Part shown: in pieces, positions 54,387-63,486 of the stretch
Layout: the number at the start of each line of letters is the position of its first letter
Numbering within the stretch: the stretch's first letter is position 1
DNA from: an uncultured Saprospiraceae bacterium
GTDB taxonomy: Bacteria > Bacteroidota > Bacteroidia > Chitinophagales > Saprospiraceae
Assembly: GCA_937941765.1 (NCBI GenBank)
Contig: CALDGQ010000057.1
Span: forward strand, 1 to 64,000
Length of the DNA: 64,000 bases
Direction of reading: 5' to 3'
Translations under genes and position numbers: made by a program
Notes under the pieces: generated by a model
Seen by the model: only the letters and a program-made list of their open reading frames with translations
Databases searched by the model: none
Told to the model about the DNA's origin: nothing

Positions 54387-55667
54387 TTAATTTCTTGCTA
54401 GTTTAACGTTGCTTACCGATGATTTAGTAGAAATTTTAACAACGTATATACCACTAGTGAATTTTGAGGCATCAATTTTTGAAAACTTATTATTGACAAA
54501 AGCAGCATGTAATAAATGTCCACTTAAATCAAAAACTTCAATTTGTTCAATAATTTCATCTGCAGCAACATTCCATCCATCATTACTTGGATTCGGGAAT
54601 ATTTTCAAATTTTCAATTTCTGGAAGGGTAGTGCTACTTATAAACTCACCGAATTGCACGTCATCAAAATAATAAGTTTGTTCTCCTGCAGCAGCACCTT
54701 CAGTTCCAAAGTTGAAGAAAATCGATGCCATATTGTAAGTCCAACCCATTTGAAGTCCAATACTTAACAATTCAGTTCCGGGAGCTTGATTGATAAAGTC
54801 AAATTCGATTACTTCCCATCCTGCAACTGTCGTGTTCGTTTCAGTCTCGCAAGTATGTGTCGGGTCGCTATGGTCTTCTACTTTCAATCGGATTGGAATA
54901 CCAGCAGCAGGCGACCATACACGTGCATACATTTTTGAATCATCCAATTGCAAAGGAATATTAGTTGCAAAACCTGCAGGGGTTCCAATTGTGGTTCCTG
55001 CCCAAGTAGCTGCTTCATCTGTTTTGATTACTTGAACGACTGTATTAGTCGCATCTGTAGGGTCGGTTACAAGAGTAGAAACATTGCCGCCAAAATCAGT
55101 AGTCGTATAATCAATAGTCGATCCTTCAAAGTCAACTGGCCAATCAATTTGTAAACCTCCAAACAATTGTTCTACGTCATCAAATAAAAAAGTTGAAGTT
55201 TCAGATCCGTCACCAACATTTCCGAAATCAAACATAAAAACTACGTTATTGAAATCAGCAGGAGCTCCCGTGAAATCCCAGGTCAATACTTCCCATTCTC
55301 CACTTACAGTTGTGACAACATCTCTTTCTGTGTTACCGTTTCCTTCCAATTTAAATTTTACAACAGTCCCTACTGGTGCCGTGGTAAAGACTTTCATAGA
55401 GAGTTTGTTATTTGTCGAGAAATCTAAATTTCCAGCTAATTCTATTTTACTTCCGGACCAAATCGCTCCTCCGTCTCTAACAATTTGGGCAACCATATTA
55501 CTGGTGTTGATACCGTTTGATTGGGGGTTGGGAATAACCGTTGCTATTCCTCCATCAAAATCTACAAAGTTAGATGTGGTAATTGCAGTCTCAAAATTTA
55601 TTGGTAATGATTGTGCATTGCCAATGGAAAAAGTGAAAAGGAAAGTGAATAAAATAGTAAATCTCAT
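54387..55667 (-). CDS. T9SS type A protein with two carbohydrate-binding-like modules
   Basis: 426 residues, signal peptide (MRFTILFTFLFTFSIGNAQ). Two similar modules follow. Module 1 (~20-165) starts LPINFETAITTSNFVDFDG and module 2 (~170-340) starts WPVDFEGSTIDYTTTDFGG; both end in FDDV with a cluster of Asp. These look like the beta-sandwich, carbohydrate-binding-like modules attached to secreted glycan hydrolases in marine Bacteroidota, here without a catalytic domain. The last ~80 residues (LKIFPNPSNDGWNVAAD..., FTSGIYVVKI...) are a type A sorting domain. Glycan binding at the cell surface is the likely role. Confidence 0.85.
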   Translation of the reverse strand: MRFTILFTFLFTFSIGNAQSLPINFETAITTSNFVDFDGGIATVIPNPQSNGINTSNMVAQIVRDGGAIWSGSKIELAGNLDFSTNNKLSMKVFTTAPVGTVVKFKLEGNGNTERDVVTTVSGEWEVLTWDFTGAPADFNNVVFMFDFGNVGDGSETSTFLFDDVEQLFGGLQIDWPVDFEGSTIDYTTTDFGGNVSTLVTDPTDATNTVVQVIKTDEAATWAGTTIGTPAGFATNIPLQLDDSKMYARVWSPAAGIPIRLKVEDHSDPTHTCETETNTTVAGWEVIEFDFINQAPGTELLSIGLQMGWTYNMASIFFNFGTEGAAAGEQTYYFDDVQFGEFISSTTLPEIENLKIFPNPSNDGWNVAADEIIEQIEVFDLSGHLLHAAFVNNKFSKIDASKFTSGIYVVKISTKSSVSNVKLARN

Positions 55668-55746
55668 GATTGAATTTTTCGTTTTAATAAGGTACCAAAA
55701 GGAGGGCTAAAATAAGTAATATTTAGTTGTAAGTTGTTAATACCTT

Positions 55747-56220
55747 CTAATCAAGAATCTTTTTCCATTTATCCGATTCAGCAAATTCCTTGATCATTAG
55801 ATTTCTTTGTTCTAAAAATCGTGTCAAATATTTTTCTAGAAATAATGAATCCGCGATTTGTCCAAATATTCCAAAAGGTGAAGTATAATCAAAAATATCT
55901 GTCATGATGGTTTGTCCATCTATTTCTTCAAAATGATGTTCATGTTTAAATCTTTTGAAGATCCCTTTTTCCATTTCATCAATAAAGCAATCTGGTTTTT
56001 TGAAATGAGTAATTTTCGAAGTAAGATTTTGGTAAATGCCGAAATGTTTTGCTCTAAAAGTGACCGATTCATTCAATCCAATCAAACCAGAAGTAACACC
56101 TGCAATAGCTTTTTCATTTGTTTGTTGTGTAGATATTTTGTGCAAATCTACACTTCTTGACAAATCAAATACTATTTTTCTATTGGCCTTTATTTTTGTT
56201 TGAATCCGAATAATAGGCAT
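55747..56220 (-). CDS. SRPBCC-family protein
   Basis: 157 residues, no signal. It shows the START/SRPBCC pattern: MPIIRIQTKIKANRKIVFDLSRSVDLH at the N-terminus, FRAKHFGIYQNLTSKITHFKKP in the middle, GQTIMTDIFDYTSPFGIFG, and a C-terminal helix (KYLTRFLEQRNLMIKEF). This branch is often annotated as cell-division inhibitor-like or cyclase/dehydrase-like. Ligand unknown. Confidence 0.82.
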   Translation of the reverse strand: MPIIRIQTKIKANRKIVFDLSRSVDLHKISTQQTNEKAIAGVTSGLIGLNESVTFRAKHFGIYQNLTSKITHFKKPDCFIDEMEKGIFKRFKHEHHFEEIDGQTIMTDIFDYTSPFGIFGQIADSLFLEKYLTRFLEQRNLMIKEFAESDKWKKILD

Positions 56221-56244
56221 TGTTGGGAAGTTATTAATCTAATT

Positions 56245-56640
56245 TTATTCAAGCTTAATTCTAAAAGGCAAATTCATATTTGTTTTGACTTTTTTTCTGC
56301 GTAGCGTACCTGGTTCAAATTCAAAGTTACAAATCTCTTCCAGCAATTGGGCATCAATTTTTTTAGAAATACTTTTTCTAATAATTGGATCTTGTACTTG
56401 ACCAAGCGTATCAATTGTAAATTGTAAAATAGTAGTCCCTTCAATACATTCTTGAATTGGATATTGGATTTTACTGTAAAGGATTTCCATTAATTCTTTA
56501 TTCGTTCCATATTTGTATTTAGGAGGTGTTTGGTGTGGTGTTATGAAGACAGGGTCCGTATTGGTTGGAGTCGGAACTTGTGCACCGATTTTTGTTAACC
56601 TAATTAGGAAAAATATTGTTAGAATAAACAGTCTTTTCAT
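56245..56640 (-). CDS. TonB C-terminal-domain protein without transmembrane anchor
   Basis: 131 residues with a cleavable-looking signal peptide (MKRLFILTIFFLIRLTKIGAQ). Residues ~45-131 match the TonB C-terminal domain: IQYPIQECIEGTTILQFTID, LGQVQDPIIRKSISKKID, FEPGTLRRKKVKTNMNLPFRIKL. The long Pro-rich spacer of true TonB is missing, so it is a stand-alone TonB-C-like secreted protein, as often encoded by Bacteroidota genomes. Its role is unknown. Confidence 0.8.
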   Translation of the reverse strand: MKRLFILTIFFLIRLTKIGAQVPTPTNTDPVFITPHQTPPKYKYGTNKELMEILYSKIQYPIQECIEGTTILQFTIDTLGQVQDPIIRKSISKKIDAQLLEEICNFEFEPGTLRRKKVKTNMNLPFRIKLE

Positions 56641-56712
56641 ATCCTACTTTTATGCTAAGATGCATAGAATAGTTATTTTGGTGGATAAGTGATTGGATTT
56701 GTTGATTTATTT

Positions 56713-57090
56713 TTACCTCTTTAATTGATAATTTAATCTCTCTTCAAAATATTTATTTTTCGTAAAAAAATACTGAAAAGCCATATCAACAGCTTCCTCT
56801 TCAGTGTCAAATTTTAATTCAAAATCTCCAGGGCCAGGACCAGGTACCCAATCCCAAACGGAAACTAAAAAATGATCGTTTTCAAACTGAATGCTAACTT
56901 TAGGGCAGTCCGAAGTTATTTCTTCAATTACATTGAATTGATTATCCATTTTTACAATAGCACCACTTTCCCAGTTAGGAATAACATTACCTGCACTGCC
57001 ACGCTTTTTAAGAAGAATGACCATTTTGTTATAGTCAAATATCCAGATATTAGCATCCGAAATTTTTTTTCTGTTTTCCTCAGAAAGCAT
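56713..57090 (-). CDS. Small cytosolic protein of unknown function
   Basis: 125 residues, no signal. It contains ANIWIFDYNKMVILLKKRGS, DCPKVSIQFENDHFLVSVWDWVPG, and FDTEEEAVDMAFQYFFTKNKYFEERL, with a Gly-Pro turn (GPGPGDFE). I recognise no family. It lies 36 bp after the thioredoxin-like gene on the same strand. Confidence 0.68.
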   Translation of the reverse strand: MLSEENRKKISDANIWIFDYNKMVILLKKRGSAGNVIPNWESGAIVKMDNQFNVIEEITSDCPKVSIQFENDHFLVSVWDWVPGPGPGDFELKFDTEEEAVDMAFQYFFTKNKYFEERLNYQLKR

Positions 57091-57126
57091 CTTTTTTTTT
57101 GATAAAATGAAGGTTGCGAATTAAAA

Positions 57127-57690
57127 TTAGTTCAATTCATTAAATAGCGCATTTAGTTCTTCTTGAATCATAGTGCCTTTGTCTTTGTTGTACCAACTTT
57201 GTAGTTGTTTCTTTTTATCTTCCGCGCTTATAGTGTTATCATTCTTCTGTTCCATTACAATCGCCTGAGCTTCTTTTGGTCTTGGACCCCAATCGAATAA
57301 ATCATTGCCTGCTTCATCACGTACAATTAATTTGGGAATAGATTTCCCACCATTGGTTAGATATTTTTCAATTTCACTATTTGCAGCATCTCGATTTTGG
57401 ATTGTCAAATTAATCTTAGGATTTATGGTCGCTAATTTTCCAATAAAAGCATGACTGTGTGCAGCATCTCCACACCAAGGTTCCGTAATCAAAACCCAGT
57501 TTTGAGGTTGGTCAATTTTGAGAATCGTCTCGGTAATTTCTGGAGATATTTTTCCTTTTTTGTACCAACGGCTCATTCTCGCTTTATTCATTTTTACATA
57601 GTTGACGTAATCTTCGTTGTCGTATGGATCGTTATTATTCGTGCCATCTAATATGTCATCAAACTGCTTTTCATATGCTGTAATATTCAT
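57127..57690 (-). CDS. Thioredoxin-like protein with a single active-site Cys
   Basis: 187 residues from the ATG at 57690. A 29-residue longer reading starts at 57777 without added signal and is less likely. It shows the Bacteroidota thioredoxin-family pattern: LITEPWCGDAAHS, then the cis-Pro SIPKLIVRDEAG. The active site is C-G-D-A, so the second Cys of a CxxC is missing and a disulfide exchange with one Cys is the most it can do. The C-terminus is a helical extension (AEDKKKQLQSWYNKDKG...). It may be a redox sensor or reductant-binding protein. Confidence 0.83.
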   Translation of the reverse strand: MNITAYEKQFDDILDGTNNNDPYDNEDYVNYVKMNKARMSRWYKKGKISPEITETILKIDQPQNWVLITEPWCGDAAHSHAFIGKLATINPKINLTIQNRDAANSEIEKYLTNGGKSIPKLIVRDEAGNDLFDWGPRPKEAQAIVMEQKNDNTISAEDKKKQLQSWYNKDKGTMIQEELNALFNELN

Positions 57691-57874
57691 CTCTAATTTT
57701 TTTTGATTAATTGATAATACAAAGTTAAACCCAAAGGAAGGTTTTGTAATCATCAATTTTTCCTGATTTGTTATCAATTTTTCCTAGTACCACAAACATC
57801 CTTTCTGTTTTAAACTAAATAAATACAAAATTCCTGTCTAAAAAATTGCAAACAGGCAAGATGCCCATTCAACT

Positions 57875-59248
57875 TTATTGAACCAACTTTATAATCCGTC
57901 CAGGGTTTTCCAACGAAACATACAAATACCCATCAGGTCCTACCTTAACATCCCGTACCCGACTATCCAATTCTTTCAACAATCGTTCTTGATAAACAAC
58001 CTGATTGTCTTTCAGTTCAATTCTTTCTAGATAACCGAAGCTTAAAGAACCGATAAATAAATTGCCTTTCCATTTCGGGTATATATTACTATCTAAAAAT
58101 GCCATACCACAAGGAGCGATAGATGGTTTATAATAATGTACGGGTTGTTCCATGCCTTCTTGAGTGGTAATATCTGTAAATTTAGTTCCAGTATAATTAA
58201 TTCCATAAGAAATAACTGGCCAACCATAGTTTGCACCTTTCTTGATAATATTAATTTCATCTCCTCCACGAGGTCCGTGTTCATGTACCCAAAGCTGGCC
58301 GGTTGTTGGGTGCAAAGCAAGTCCTTGTGGATTGCGATGTCCATAACTATAAATGGATGGAATGGCGTCCGCTTCATTAACAAAAGGATTGTCAGCTGGA
58401 ACGGTACCATCATCATTGAGTCGATGAATTTTTCCATTTGAATTGTTAAGTTTTTGAGGGAAATCATCACGTTGTCCGCGATCCCCATTTGAAAAATAAA
58501 GTTGGTTGTCTTTATTGAATACAATTCGGGTTCCATAATGTCGTCGAGTAGAACCACCAGGTGTTCCTTTATAGATGGATTCAATATCCGTTAATGCATT
58601 TTGATCACTTAGTTTTCCACGAATAATTGCGGTATTTGTAAGTTTGGTGTTGGACAAATTTTGATAAGAATAAGCAATATAAATCCAACCATTTGATTCA
58701 TAGTCAGGATGTAATTTTACTTCCATCAAACCACCTTGTCCTTCATCATTGATCATGGGTAAACCAGTAATAGGTTTCATGCCATCCTTAGCATTAAATC
58801 TAGAAAGCACTCCTTTTTTCTCCGCAATAAGCATATCACCATTTGGCAGAAAAGCAAATCCCCAGGGAATCTCAAGGCCATCAACAATGACCTCATATTT
58901 TTCAGGATCCGCATTAGGAATGTGATTTTTTTTGTAATCAAACTCTTGTATATATTTTGTTAGATATTTGATTTGATCATCTGTCATAGATTCGCCATAC
59001 TCAGGCATCCCTAGTTTAGTATTTCCATTTTTTATGATGCTAAACAAGTCCGTTTCTGATTTTTCGTAAGACTTAAGTCGCTTAAAATGTTGCAATTGTT
59101 TGCCATGACAACTCGCACAAAATTTTTGATATAGTTCGTTGTCAGGTAAATTAGTGCTTTCTTTTCCTCGGATTAGATTTTTGCAACTGAGGCAAAATAT
59201 AGCCAAGAATAGTGTGAAGATGGAGTAGGAAATGATTGTTTTTTTCAT
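57875..59248 (-). CDS. Cytochrome c-PQQ sugar dehydrogenase fusion lipoprotein
   Basis: 457 residues. The signal is followed by CLSCKN, a lipobox with an unusual Cys at -3. A cytochrome c domain follows (residues ~35-108), with CASCH at 44-48 and a Met ligand region (GMPEYGESM). The larger part (~115-457) is a soluble aldose-sugar-dehydrogenase-like propeller (PF07995): GLEIPWGFAFLPNGDML, EGQGGLMEVKLHPDY, RRHYGTRIVFNKDNQLYFSNGDRG, GHRNPQGLALHP and EHGPRGGDEINII. Such enzymes use PQQ to oxidise sugars. The fusion delivers electrons directly to an attached heme, in the periplasm or at the outer membrane. Confidence 0.9.
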   Translation of the reverse strand: MKKTIISYSIFTLFLAIFCLSCKNLIRGKESTNLPDNELYQKFCASCHGKQLQHFKRLKSYEKSETDLFSIIKNGNTKLGMPEYGESMTDDQIKYLTKYIQEFDYKKNHIPNADPEKYEVIVDGLEIPWGFAFLPNGDMLIAEKKGVLSRFNAKDGMKPITGLPMINDEGQGGLMEVKLHPDYESNGWIYIAYSYQNLSNTKLTNTAIIRGKLSDQNALTDIESIYKGTPGGSTRRHYGTRIVFNKDNQLYFSNGDRGQRDDFPQKLNNSNGKIHRLNDDGTVPADNPFVNEADAIPSIYSYGHRNPQGLALHPTTGQLWVHEHGPRGGDEINIIKKGANYGWPVISYGINYTGTKFTDITTQEGMEQPVHYYKPSIAPCGMAFLDSNIYPKWKGNLFIGSLSFGYLERIELKDNQVVYQERLLKELDSRVRDVKVGPDGYLYVSLENPGRIIKLVQ

Positions 59249-59330
59249 AATTGTATCTTAATACATTTGAACCCTAATGATACGAAATGTTTGGGTCTGT
59301 TGAAAATTTTATATTCATTGACTCCTAAAT

Positions 59331-59364
59331 AAAAAAGAGCCAAACCAATAGCTCAGTTTGACTC
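59331..59364 (-). terminator. Terminator of the double NTF2-domain gene
   Basis: On the minus strand the stem gagtcaaac / gtttggctc (one G-U pair) with a loop of about 10 bases is followed by six T. It lies 30 bp after the stop at 59394. Confidence 0.82.
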
Positions 59365-59393
59365 CTTCGTTTAATTAAACGATGCGCTAGTCC

Positions 59394-60272
59394 TTAAAAT
59401 TTACCGTTATCATTTTTCCAATCTGCTTTTGGAATAATGGTTTCCATGACATCCCAGTGTTCAGCTATTTTCCCATTTTCAACTCTAAATAAATCATAGT
59501 ATGAAGTTGGTTGTCCAGCAAATTTTCCTTCACTCATTGTTAATACGAAGTTACCTGAACCTAGTACTTTGTGGATCTTATCGTATTCCATGGTTACACC
59601 TTGTTTTGCCATTGCCTCCAATGCAGCTCCTAAGCCAGAAAGTCCATCTCCAATTGCAGGATTGTGTTGTATATAATTGTCGCCGTCAAAGTAATTGGTC
59701 AACTTAGCCATATCTCCGTTTACTAAAATATCAGATACGAAATTTTTTACGATTGTTTTGTTAGAATTTGTTTTATCCGAATCTAAAATAGTAGTTGGTC
59801 CGTCCGTTTGGGTATGACCACTTGGATTGGCAGGTTTTATTTCAATCAAGTTGTCCCAATGCTCAACAATTAATCCATTTTCAAAACGGAAAACATCGAA
59901 TCCAATTTTTGGTCCGAAAAAATCATAAATCGTATGTAGTACAACAAAATCACCATCTGCAAACGAACGGATTACTTTTGCTTTAAATCCACCTGCAGGT
60001 GCATTAGCCAATACAGCACCAAATCCTTCCAATCCATCACCAACGGCTAGATTATGTTGAATATATTTAGTAGGGTTGATATATCCAACTGTTTTTTTAT
60101 CACCATTTTCTAGGCTTTCAATTAGTGCAACAGCTTTATCTTTATTTGATAATTCCATAATAATTTCTTTTTTTAAATTTTGATTAGATTTTGAAATAGT
60201 ATCGCTCTTTGGATTGCAGCTTATCGAAACAAGTGCAAAAGTTAGGAGTGACAGAAAAGTAAATTGATTCAT
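59394..60272 (-). CDS. Lipoprotein with two SnoaL/NTF2-like domains
   Basis: 292 residues. The signal ends in ALVSISC (Cys near residue 19). Two repeats of a SnoaL-like fold follow (residues ~35-150 and ~170-290). Each contains YIQHN(L/P)A(V/I)GDGL, then FRFENGLIVEHWDN or FRVENGKIAEHWDV, typical of this Bacteroidota family. Single-domain members are annotated as nuclear transport factor 2 family with unknown substrates. The pair is an in-gene duplication. The AraC-type regulator upstream on the same strand may control it. Confidence 0.85.
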   Translation of the reverse strand: MNQFTFLSLLTFALVSISCNPKSDTISKSNQNLKKEIIMELSNKDKAVALIESLENGDKKTVGYINPTKYIQHNLAVGDGLEGFGAVLANAPAGGFKAKVIRSFADGDFVVLHTIYDFFGPKIGFDVFRFENGLIVEHWDNLIEIKPANPSGHTQTDGPTTILDSDKTNSNKTIVKNFVSDILVNGDMAKLTNYFDGDNYIQHNPAIGDGLSGLGAALEAMAKQGVTMEYDKIHKVLGSGNFVLTMSEGKFAGQPTSYYDLFRVENGKIAEHWDVMETIIPKADWKNDNGKF

Positions 60273-60362
60273 CTTTTTATGGTTTATTTTATCACAAAGA
60301 TGAGAAGGATGGGAGCTTTAATTGATATAATTAAGCGCGAAAAGACTGTAAAAATGGGAAAA

Positions 60363-61241
60363 TCATAGAATATTCTTTCTAAATTGTTCTGGAGTTAAAT
60401 CCGTTTGTCTTTTGAAGTATTTGTAGAAGTTCGTTGTCTCTTCAAAGCCAGAAATGTATGCGATTTCTTTAATGGGAAGGTCAGAATTAATTAAGAGTCG
60501 TTTGATTTGTTTGGTACAAATATCGTCTATAAAAACTTTGGCGGATTTATTTACAATTGTATTAGTAATCGTATTCAACGTTTTAGTACTGACACCAATG
60601 AGCTTTGCATAATCTTTCACCTTTGAATATTTAGTTGCATGTAGTTCCACTAAATTTTGAAATTCGATAAAGGCTCTTAAATATTTTCGTTCTATTGGCT
60701 TTGATTCTTTTCCAGATTTGATTCTAAATAACTTGGCGATAAGAATATGTAATTCACTTCGAATGATGCCCATTGAAAATGCATCATTGATGTTGAAGTA
60801 TTCAATTTGAATGGTGTCAATTAGCAATGTTACTTCAACATATGCCTTTTTTGCTAGTGTTATTTTAGGGTTGCTGAGAACTTCATTAAATAATTGCAAT
60901 GACTTTAAAGCTTCTAATTTTTCAAGGTAGCTAACTAAAAATTCATCAGTAAATAACAATGCAGTCCCTTTTACATTTTTACTGTTATGAAATTTGTGAA
61001 TCTGGTCTTTACGAATAGTGAGCAGTGTTCCTTTTTTGCAAGAATAGTCTTTGAAGTCAATAGTATGTTTATAATTACCTTCTTCTATGAGTATGATTAT
61101 GTAAAATTCAACCCTATGAAGTTCAAAGGGGGAGTGATCTAAATCTTTTCTTTTTAGTAGTGCTTCCAATTTGAGTATGTCAAATCGCGCAAGTGGATTA
61201 TTACTATTTTGAAATTTTACTTGTGCTGGTTTTTTAATCAT
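60363..61241 (-). CDS. AraC-family transcriptional regulator
   Basis: 292 residues. The N-terminal part (~40-130) is cupin-like (DYSCKKGTLLTIRKDQIHKFH, GTALLFTDEFL). The C-terminal ~100 residues are the AraC double HTH: YAKLIGVSTKTLNTITN, LLINSDLPIKEIAYISGFEETTNFYKYFKRQT and TPEQFRKN, with the usual final signature. It is a DNA-binding activator or repressor. It is encoded 90 bp from the SnoaL-like lipoprotein and divergent from the NTF2-fold gene at 61377, both likely targets. Confidence 0.92.
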   Translation of the reverse strand: MIKKPAQVKFQNSNNPLARFDILKLEALLKRKDLDHSPFELHRVEFYIIILIEEGNYKHTIDFKDYSCKKGTLLTIRKDQIHKFHNSKNVKGTALLFTDEFLVSYLEKLEALKSLQLFNEVLSNPKITLAKKAYVEVTLLIDTIQIEYFNINDAFSMGIIRSELHILIAKLFRIKSGKESKPIERKYLRAFIEFQNLVELHATKYSKVKDYAKLIGVSTKTLNTITNTIVNKSAKVFIDDICTKQIKRLLINSDLPIKEIAYISGFEETTNFYKYFKRQTDLTPEQFRKNIL

Positions 61242-61376
61242 ATACTATTCAATATCACAACTTATGAAAGTGACAAATCTGTTCTAAATTTAATCATTTA
61301 TAGACCATTACAACTCGTTCTTATACTAATTATGAAAAAATGAAAAATCTGAACTAATTAGCAAAGAAAAAAGATT

Positions 61377-61817
61377 ATGAAAAAAGTTATCATTTTATGG
61401 GTTTTTCTATTTCCTCAATTGACTGTCTTAACTGCACAATCGGAATTTGACCAAATCCAAACCACGTTAATGGATTACATTGAAGGTTCGACAGAAGGTC
61501 AGCCAGATCGTTTGAAAACTGCTTTTCATCCGGATCTGAATTTATACACCATTGACAAGGAAGAAAAGTTGAAAATTTATACGGGTACAGAATACATCGA
61601 AAGTACCAAACAAGGAGAGCCAACAGGTGAAGGTGGAAAAATCATCTCTATTGATTATGAAAATAATGCAGCTGTCGCCAAGGTCGAAATCTCACATCCT
61701 AAAAGTCCAAGGACTTATATTGATTATTTCATGTTGTTGAAAATTGAAGGAAAATGGACGATTGTTCATAAATGTTACACTAAAAGAACTTCGAATAAGA
61801 TTCTTAAAAAGGAGTAA
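61377..61817 (+). CDS. Secreted NTF2-fold (lumazine-binding-like) protein
   Basis: 146 residues with a signal peptide ending near LTAQ. The pattern IQTTLMDYIEGSTEGQPDRLKTAFHPDLNLYTID ... AVAKVEISHPKSPRTYIDYFMLLKIEGKWTIVHKCY fits the putative lumazine-binding/SnoaL-like family found in Bacteroidota. It is divergent from the AraC-type regulator, which probably controls it. Function unknown. Confidence 0.82.
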   Translation: MKKVIILWVFLFPQLTVLTAQSEFDQIQTTLMDYIEGSTEGQPDRLKTAFHPDLNLYTIDKEEKLKIYTGTEYIESTKQGEPTGEGGKIISIDYENNAAVAKVEISHPKSPRTYIDYFMLLKIEGKWTIVHKCYTKRTSNKILKKE

Positions 61818-62120
61818 TAGATTTTAAACTTTTTTTTGCTAACAAAACAACACTTGATTAAATTTGTAACAATTTAAATACGAAATCTAAATATAAAACG
61901 AACTAGGAAGGAATAGGAAAAATGAGCACGTAAAATCGATTCTTTAATTCTGTCATTGTTCTGCAACTTATTCCGAAGAAAAATGGTTAAATTTGGTATT
62001 TAACGAAAGGCAGTGTGATATCTATTGAATAAGAGAAATTGTCTCTTGTTTATTAATTTAGGATTAGCTGCTTATTAATTATTGTGGCAATACAAATTTG
62101 AACATTTAAATTAGAATTAT
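61818..62120. other. Gene-free spacer before the MscS gene
   Basis: About 300 bp, AT-rich, no gene, no strong hairpin and no exact TAnnTTTG box. It should hold the promoter of the MscS gene. Confidence 0.4.
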
Positions 62121-62960
62121 ATGGAATCAGCTTGGGAAAAAATGATTAACAGAATTATGAATTGGGTAGATTCAGCAATTTTGAATTTGCCTAATTTGCT
62201 AATTGCGATTGTAATTTTTGTGGTCACTTTTTGGTTATCCAAGAATTTAGAAAGTTGGTCGAATAAAACCTTAAAAAGATTTATAAGACAAGCTTCCCTT
62301 AGGAGTCTTATTTCCAATGTTCTATCTGTCTTAATCATTGCATTAGGCTTATTTTTAGCCTTAGGCGTTTTAAATTTAGATGAAGTTTTACAGTCATTAT
62401 TAGCTGGTGCTGGCGTTGCAGGATTGGCTGTTGGTTTAGCATTGCAAGGTACCTTAACCAATACATTTTCTGGAATATTTTTAGCAATAAAAGACGTTTT
62501 GAATGTAGGAGATTGGGTTGAAACAAACGGTTTTTCAGGCAAAGTTATCGAGATAGATTTAAGAAATACAAAAATCAAAGAAACAGATAATAATATAGTT
62601 GTCATACCGAATAAAATGGTTTTAGAGAACCCATTTAAAAATTTCGGATTGACGAATCGTATTAAAACGACCATTAAATGTGGCGTTGCTTATGACTCGG
62701 ATTTAAAGGAAGTCAAGAAGATAGGAACGGATACCATCAACAAATTATTTCCACAGAAAAGTAATGAAAAGGTCGAATTTCATTATTTAAGTTTTGGTGG
62801 AAGTTCTATTGATTTTCAAATTAGATTTTGGGTAGATGCAACCGCAAAACTAACACAAGTAGAAGCGAAGAGTGATGGAATTATGGCCATAAAAGAGGCA
62901 TTTGACAAGCATAATATTGACATCCCTTTTCCAATCACAAAGATTATTCAAGATGGATAA
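62121..62960 (+). CDS. MscS-family mechanosensitive ion channel
   Basis: 279 residues. Hydrophobic helices at ~18-38, ~58-80 and ~88-118. The last is the pore helix with GAGVAGLAVGLALQGTLTN, the MscS family signature. A beta domain follows (GDWVETNGFSGKVIEIDLRNTKIKETDN, VVIPNKMVLENPFKNF) and then the cytoplasmic alpha/beta part. It opens under membrane tension to release solutes in osmotic downshock. A second MscS gene begins at 63487; the two have similar order and motifs and may be a tandem duplication. Confidence 0.93.
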   Translation: MESAWEKMINRIMNWVDSAILNLPNLLIAIVIFVVTFWLSKNLESWSNKTLKRFIRQASLRSLISNVLSVLIIALGLFLALGVLNLDEVLQSLLAGAGVAGLAVGLALQGTLTNTFSGIFLAIKDVLNVGDWVETNGFSGKVIEIDLRNTKIKETDNNIVVIPNKMVLENPFKNFGLTNRIKTTIKCGVAYDSDLKEVKKIGTDTINKLFPQKSNEKVEFHYLSFGGSSIDFQIRFWVDATAKLTQVEAKSDGIMAIKEAFDKHNIDIPFPITKIIQDG

Positions 62961-62966
62961 AATTAA

Positions 62967-63354
62967 TTCAATCAATTAGAATTCTTCATCGGAGTTTTCT
63001 ATTCTTGTAAAATTTCTTTTGAAAAGTGTACAGGTGATGCTCCTGATGATAACTACATTAATTATTACGAAAAAAAAACACACGAATTACGTTTATTGCG
63101 ATACATCGTGTCGTATCCAAAAATACTTTAAAAATGGAGGTCATTCACCAGAAAAAATTATGACTTTAAATGATTTTAAAACAGTAAATGGGATTAAATT
63201 ACCAACTGCGTACAAAACATATATGCTCGATGAAAATGAAGAGAAAGGAGCATATGTGACGGATATTAAAGTTTCTGACATTCAATTTTTACCAACATTA
63301 AAAAAAGAAGCATTTAATCGACCTGTAAAAGGAACTACGATTATTGGACTTTAA
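62967..63354 (+). pseudogene. Frameshifted, 5'-truncated remnant, probably DUF6503-like
   Basis: Between the MscS genes a reading of FIGVFYSCKISFEKCTGDAP and YINYYEKKTHELRLLRYIVSYP in one frame continues as KYFKNGGHSPEKIM...FKTVNGIKLPTAYKTYML in the next frame. Removing one A from the A5 run at 63119-63123 would fuse them. There is no in-frame start and no signal region, because a TAA stands at 62964-62966. The pattern resembles the C-terminal part of secreted DUF6503-like proteins of Bacteroidota. An ATG-started reading of the second frame alone (111 residues from 63019) is therefore not a real gene. Confidence 0.7.
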
Positions 63355-63486
63355 GTTTTAATCTTTTAATGTTGTTTTATATTTTGAGAGATATTCTTTT
63401 CTTCAATATCAAGCAAAAAGTCTTAATTTATTATTCGCTTTATTTTACTAAACATGCTTCCAATACGCTACAAAAAATAGAATTTA

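Noticed and set aside
58093-58584. 163-residue minus-strand frame inside the sugar dehydrogenase gene
   Set aside because: It is a shadow frame within a clearly coding gene, with no signal or motif.
63019-63354. Independent 111-residue gene between the MscS genes
   Set aside because: Its first ~38 residues overlap a better protein-like reading in another frame. The whole is better explained as a frameshifted remnant.
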